From Leptospiraceae bacterium (GTDB lineage: Bacteria > Spirochaetota > Leptospiria > Leptospirales > Leptospiraceae), in NCBI GenBank assembly GCA_025360185.1, contig JANYCR010000193.1, positions 1 through 33,315 on the forward strand: a stretch of 33,315 bases of DNA, written 5' to 3'. The notes under the pieces are model-generated. The model saw only the letters and a program-made list of their open reading frames with translations, was not told the origin of the DNA and did no database searches. Both the position numbers and the translations under genes were made by a program. Shown here in pieces: positions 31,123 to 33,315 of this stretch. Every line of letters begins with the position of its first letter. Positions within the stretch are counted from its first letter, which is position 1.

Positions 31123-31341
31123 AAGATCTAATATCGCACCACGCTCTACAGGCACTTTGGTTTTGTCTGATCCTTGACCACGACCATTTTTAAATTCTTT
31201 AAATGAAGATTGGTTAAAATAGTTGTCGTTAGAATAAACCTTGTTTACTTGTTCAATAGGAGCATAAGTATAGATTGGTCGGATGTAAGCCAGTGGCTCA
31301 GAAACTAGTGATATTTTTTGAGTTCCTTCTCCAAAATTCAT
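31114..31341 (-). CDS. Small protein of unknown function
   Basis: A 75-residue protein with an excellent ribosome site, AGAGGT seven bases before the ATG, so it is probably real. No membrane segment or signal is seen. It has two aromatic stretches (AYIRPIYTYAPIEQ; SNDNYFNQSSFKEF) and ends PVERGAILDLLA, which looks like a conserved peptide. It overlaps maf by nine bases at the stop and is divergent from holA. Function and family are unrecognised. Confidence 0.6.
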   Translation of the reverse strand: MNFGEGTQKISLVSEPLAYIRPIYTYAPIEQVNKVYSNDNYFNQSSFKEFKNGRGQGSDKTKVPVERGAILDLLA

Positions 31342-31384
31342 AATGATTACCTCTTTTACTTATCGGAATTAGTGTACCAGAAAT

Positions 31385-32494
31385 ATGGCAGAAAAACAAG
31401 CAAAAAAAAAAGAAATTGCGGAATTTAAGAATTTTCCCGAATTCCTGGCACAATACCAGGCAAAGAAGTTATTACCGCAAATATTTATTTATGTTTCAAC
31501 TGACTCTTTCGAATTTGATCTAGTCACTGAAACCTATCGTGCCGAATTGACTTCTTCCGGCGAACCACTAGAAGTAGTCGTATACGTTGCAGAGTCAGGT
31601 GATTTTGAGAAGCTTTTTTCAGAAATGTTTAACTTTAGTATGTTCTCTAGCCAGAAGCTATTAATCATTCGATCTGGATCTGATTTCTTTAAGTCAATTC
31701 TTACGGCAGGAAAAAAGGAAATGTATGATTCTTTTCGTCGTAATATTACTAACCTAGCTGAAAAAGTATTCGTTTTATTGCACTATGATTCTAAAGATAT
31801 TCCAGCCAAGCTTTCTAATCTTTTTGAAAATCGTTTTGCTCTCCTTAAAAGTCGCAATTTCTATGCCGACGAAAGACGTCCGGCACTAGAAGGAATTCTT
31901 CGCACAGAGAAAATCCAGTTGGAGGACGCTGCACGAGATGAGTTTTTGCATCGAATTCAGCCAAATACGGGTTCTTATATTAAGGCGGTCAGAAAATTAA
32001 AGCTGATGCTCGGTAAGAAAGATTTTACTCTAGCCGATGTTGAGGAGGTATTATTCAATCGAGCCGAATTCAATCCATTTCAGTTAGTGGACTTACTTTT
32101 TAGTAATAGCAAATATGAATTTTTCCGAGAATTCTCTAAGTTTAAGCCGGGACCCGAAAGTGCTTTTGTATATCTTTCTCTTTTAACGGCATTACTCAAT
32201 AGAGCAGATGAGGTTAGAAAGGCAAAAATTCTATTAAAGCGATTTAGGGATGAGAATGATACTGAGTTCTTTAAATACCTCGGGATGAGTTCCTATTCAG
32301 ATGGTAGGAAAAGATTTGTAAAAGGGCGACTTCGGCGCGAGACTAGGCTCTTTACGAAACAAGCTTTGGATTTTCTGTATTCGCTAGTTCTTGACCTCAA
32401 TATAAAAGCAAAATCAAGTGCTATTAAGGATGAGGGAAACTTTTATATCACAAGAGAATTTGATAAATTGTTCGCAATTCTATCATCGAGTTGA
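31385..32494 (+). CDS. holA: DNA polymerase III delta subunit (HolA-like)
   Basis: A 369-residue protein fitting the clamp-loader delta subunit, which opens the beta sliding clamp. Seen are LPQIFIYVSTDSFEFDLVTETYR for the first strand/helix, FSMFSSQKLLIIRS (near 90-105), and FVLLHYDSKDIPAKL for the next strand. The long helical C-terminal collar has AEFNPFQLVDLLFSN and LLNRADEVRKAKILLKRFRD. No Walker motif is present, as expected for delta. Family sequence identity is always low, so the name rests on the pattern FSxxxLIIxR ... NPFQLVDxLF and length. It lies 43 bases downstream of the divergent small gene's start. Confidence 0.78.
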   Translation: MAEKQAKKKEIAEFKNFPEFLAQYQAKKLLPQIFIYVSTDSFEFDLVTETYRAELTSSGEPLEVVVYVAESGDFEKLFSEMFNFSMFSSQKLLIIRSGSDFFKSILTAGKKEMYDSFRRNITNLAEKVFVLLHYDSKDIPAKLSNLFENRFALLKSRNFYADERRPALEGILRTEKIQLEDAARDEFLHRIQPNTGSYIKAVRKLKLMLGKKDFTLADVEEVLFNRAEFNPFQLVDLLFSNSKYEFFREFSKFKPGPESAFVYLSLLTALLNRADEVRKAKILLKRFRDENDTEFFKYLGMSSYSDGRKRFVKGRLRRETRLFTKQALDFLYSLVLDLNIKAKSSAIKDEGNFYITREFDKLFAILSSS

Positions 32495-32588
32495 CAATAT
32501 TTCTACCTAGATTTACTATGTCACTTCATCCCTTCGGGAAATTCTTTTTGTTTCATAAAAATACAGCTTTATAGCCGAAATTATAAGT

Positions 32589-32846
32589 ATGGAGAAGAAA
32601 TTGATACAAGAGTTAGAACCTTTGTCTGAAAATCGCTATACCCCTTATTCAAAAATCAGTTTTTCCAATTCAGATTTATTTACGATGCATAGAATTATTT
32701 TAAATTGTGCGGATAGTTTTACTGAATACCTAAACAAAACAAAGGAACCAATTCGATTTACGGATAATGTAGTTCCACTTAAAAAAGAATTTCTCAAATT
32801 CACTACTTTGCCGGAAAGTTTTCAGACTCTTTTCGGAGAAATGTAA
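32589..32846 (+). CDS. Small hypothetical protein
   Basis: An 85-residue soluble protein (EKKLIQELEPLSENRYTPYSK at its start, then SDLFTMHRIILNCADSFTEYL). It has no signal or membrane segment and no recognised motif. It starts 94 bases after holA and ends 28 bases before the HAD-like gene, all in one direction, so they may share a transcript. The start ATG has no strong ribosome site (AAGTATGG context). Function unknown. Confidence 0.55.
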   Translation: MEKKLIQELEPLSENRYTPYSKISFSNSDLFTMHRIILNCADSFTEYLNKTKEPIRFTDNVVPLKKEFLKFTTLPESFQTLFGEM

Positions 32847-32874
32847 GCGGTTATTCTTCATTCACCACAGGGTA

Positions 32875-33294
32875 ATGAAAAAAAAAATCCTCTACGTAGA
32901 TTTAGATGGGGTGCTTGCAGATTATGAATTTGCTAAACAAAACACATCAGAAGAGGAGCGTAAGCAAAAAGGTTTTTTTGAAAATCTTCCTCCACTAGAA
33001 GGCGCAATTGAAGCCTTCAAAAAATTATCTGAGAAATACGAAACGTATTTTTTATCGACTGCTCCTTGGACGAATGTATATGCTCCCTCCGAAAAAAGAA
33101 TTTGGGTTGAAAAACATCTTGGCGAATATGCTTTCAAAAAATTAATTCTAACGCATAATAAGGGTTTGCTCAGAGGAGATTATTTAATTGACGATCGAAC
33201 TCTTAATGGAGTAGAAGATTTTCAAGGAGAACATATCCATTTTGGCTCTGAAAAATTTAAGACATGGAAAGATGTTTTAGATTATCTACTATGA
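32875..33294 (+). CDS. HAD-family 5'(3')-deoxyribonucleotidase-like protein
   Basis: A 139-residue HAD protein starting KKKILYVDLDGVLADYEFA, with the catalytic D9-L-D11 pair. It continues with PPLEGAIEAFKKLSEKYETYFLSTAPW (motif II serine/threonine region), VEKHLGEYAFKKLILTHNKGLLRGDYLIDDRTLNGVEDF (motif IV ...DYLIDD), and a final helix. This matches the compact NT5C/5' nucleotidase type that dephosphorylates deoxyribonucleoside monophosphates; phosphatase activity on other substrates is possible. The stop overlaps the ATG of the next frame (ATGA at 33291-33294), so a coupled gene follows. Confidence 0.85.
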   Translation: MKKKILYVDLDGVLADYEFAKQNTSEEERKQKGFFENLPPLEGAIEAFKKLSEKYETYFLSTAPWTNVYAPSEKRIWVEKHLGEYAFKKLILTHNKGLLRGDYLIDDRTLNGVEDFQGEHIHFGSEKFKTWKDVLDYLL

Positions 33295-33315
33295 TAGAAA
33301 AACTGATAGAATTTT
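33291..33315 (+). CDS. Possible start of a next gene, cut by the window edge
   Basis: An ATG at 33291 overlaps the upstream stop as ATGA and opens eight codons (MIEKLIEF) to the window end. The four-base overlap is a common coupling arrangement. Nothing can be said about its product. Confidence 0.35.

Noticed and set aside
32520-32545. Rho-independent terminator after holA
   Set aside because: TCCC-TTC-GGGA gives only four stem pairs and the T-run is interrupted; too weak to annotate.

Overview
The window looks like chromosomal DNA of a spirochaete of the family Leptospiraceae. The DNA is AT-rich, and TTG and GTG starts are frequent. There are several spirochaete-type lipoproteins, one of them a Loa22-like OmpA lipoprotein. 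A SthK-like cyclic-nucleotide-gated channel and several SpoIIE-type phosphatases are present. The assignment rests on recognising these families by eye; no search was run.

Layout. Positions 1-3015 (+) hold two envelope proteins that share an Fn3-like module; the first is cut by the window edge. Positions 3016-10349 (-) form one tight gene group: a 1749-residue kinase/ATPase/GAF/PP2C signalling protein, an HATPase anti-sigma-like protein, a STAS-like protein, and moeA. This resembles a partner-switching module. A SpoIID-like lipoprotein follows at 10520-11638 (-). Positions 11639-12127 are a 489-bp gap rich in inverted repeats.

Positions 12128-19145 (+) are an accessory-looking region. They hold a 1330-residue receptor (kinase-like, nSTAND-type NTPase, membrane-anchored Cache sensor), a TPR fragment, a REP-associated tyrosine transposase (RAYT), a Nudix protein and an unknown membrane protein. 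A family of 23-nt GTAG-headed palindromes (REP elements) runs through it. Copies flank the RAYT gene, sit in-frame inside the RAYT gene, and sit in-frame inside the nSTAND receptor gene. Stem positions covary between copies, and the GTAG tetranucleotide is the mark known for RAYT/REP pairs. This self-inserting, protein-tolerated REP system is the most notable thing in the window.

Positions 19146-33315 are mostly core genes. They encode a monoacylglycerol-lipase-like hydrolase, a PP2C-TPR regulator, a GT-C-like membrane protein, and the channel/coaB/rluD-type operon. The Loa22-like lipoprotein, an ArsC/Spx-like protein and a YrdC/YciO protein follow, then a small lipoprotein, a gene broken by a single in-frame TAA, maf, holA, small unknown genes and a 5'-nucleotidase-like HAD protein. 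Two further palindromic intergenic elements lie at 20107-20342 and 28218-28257.
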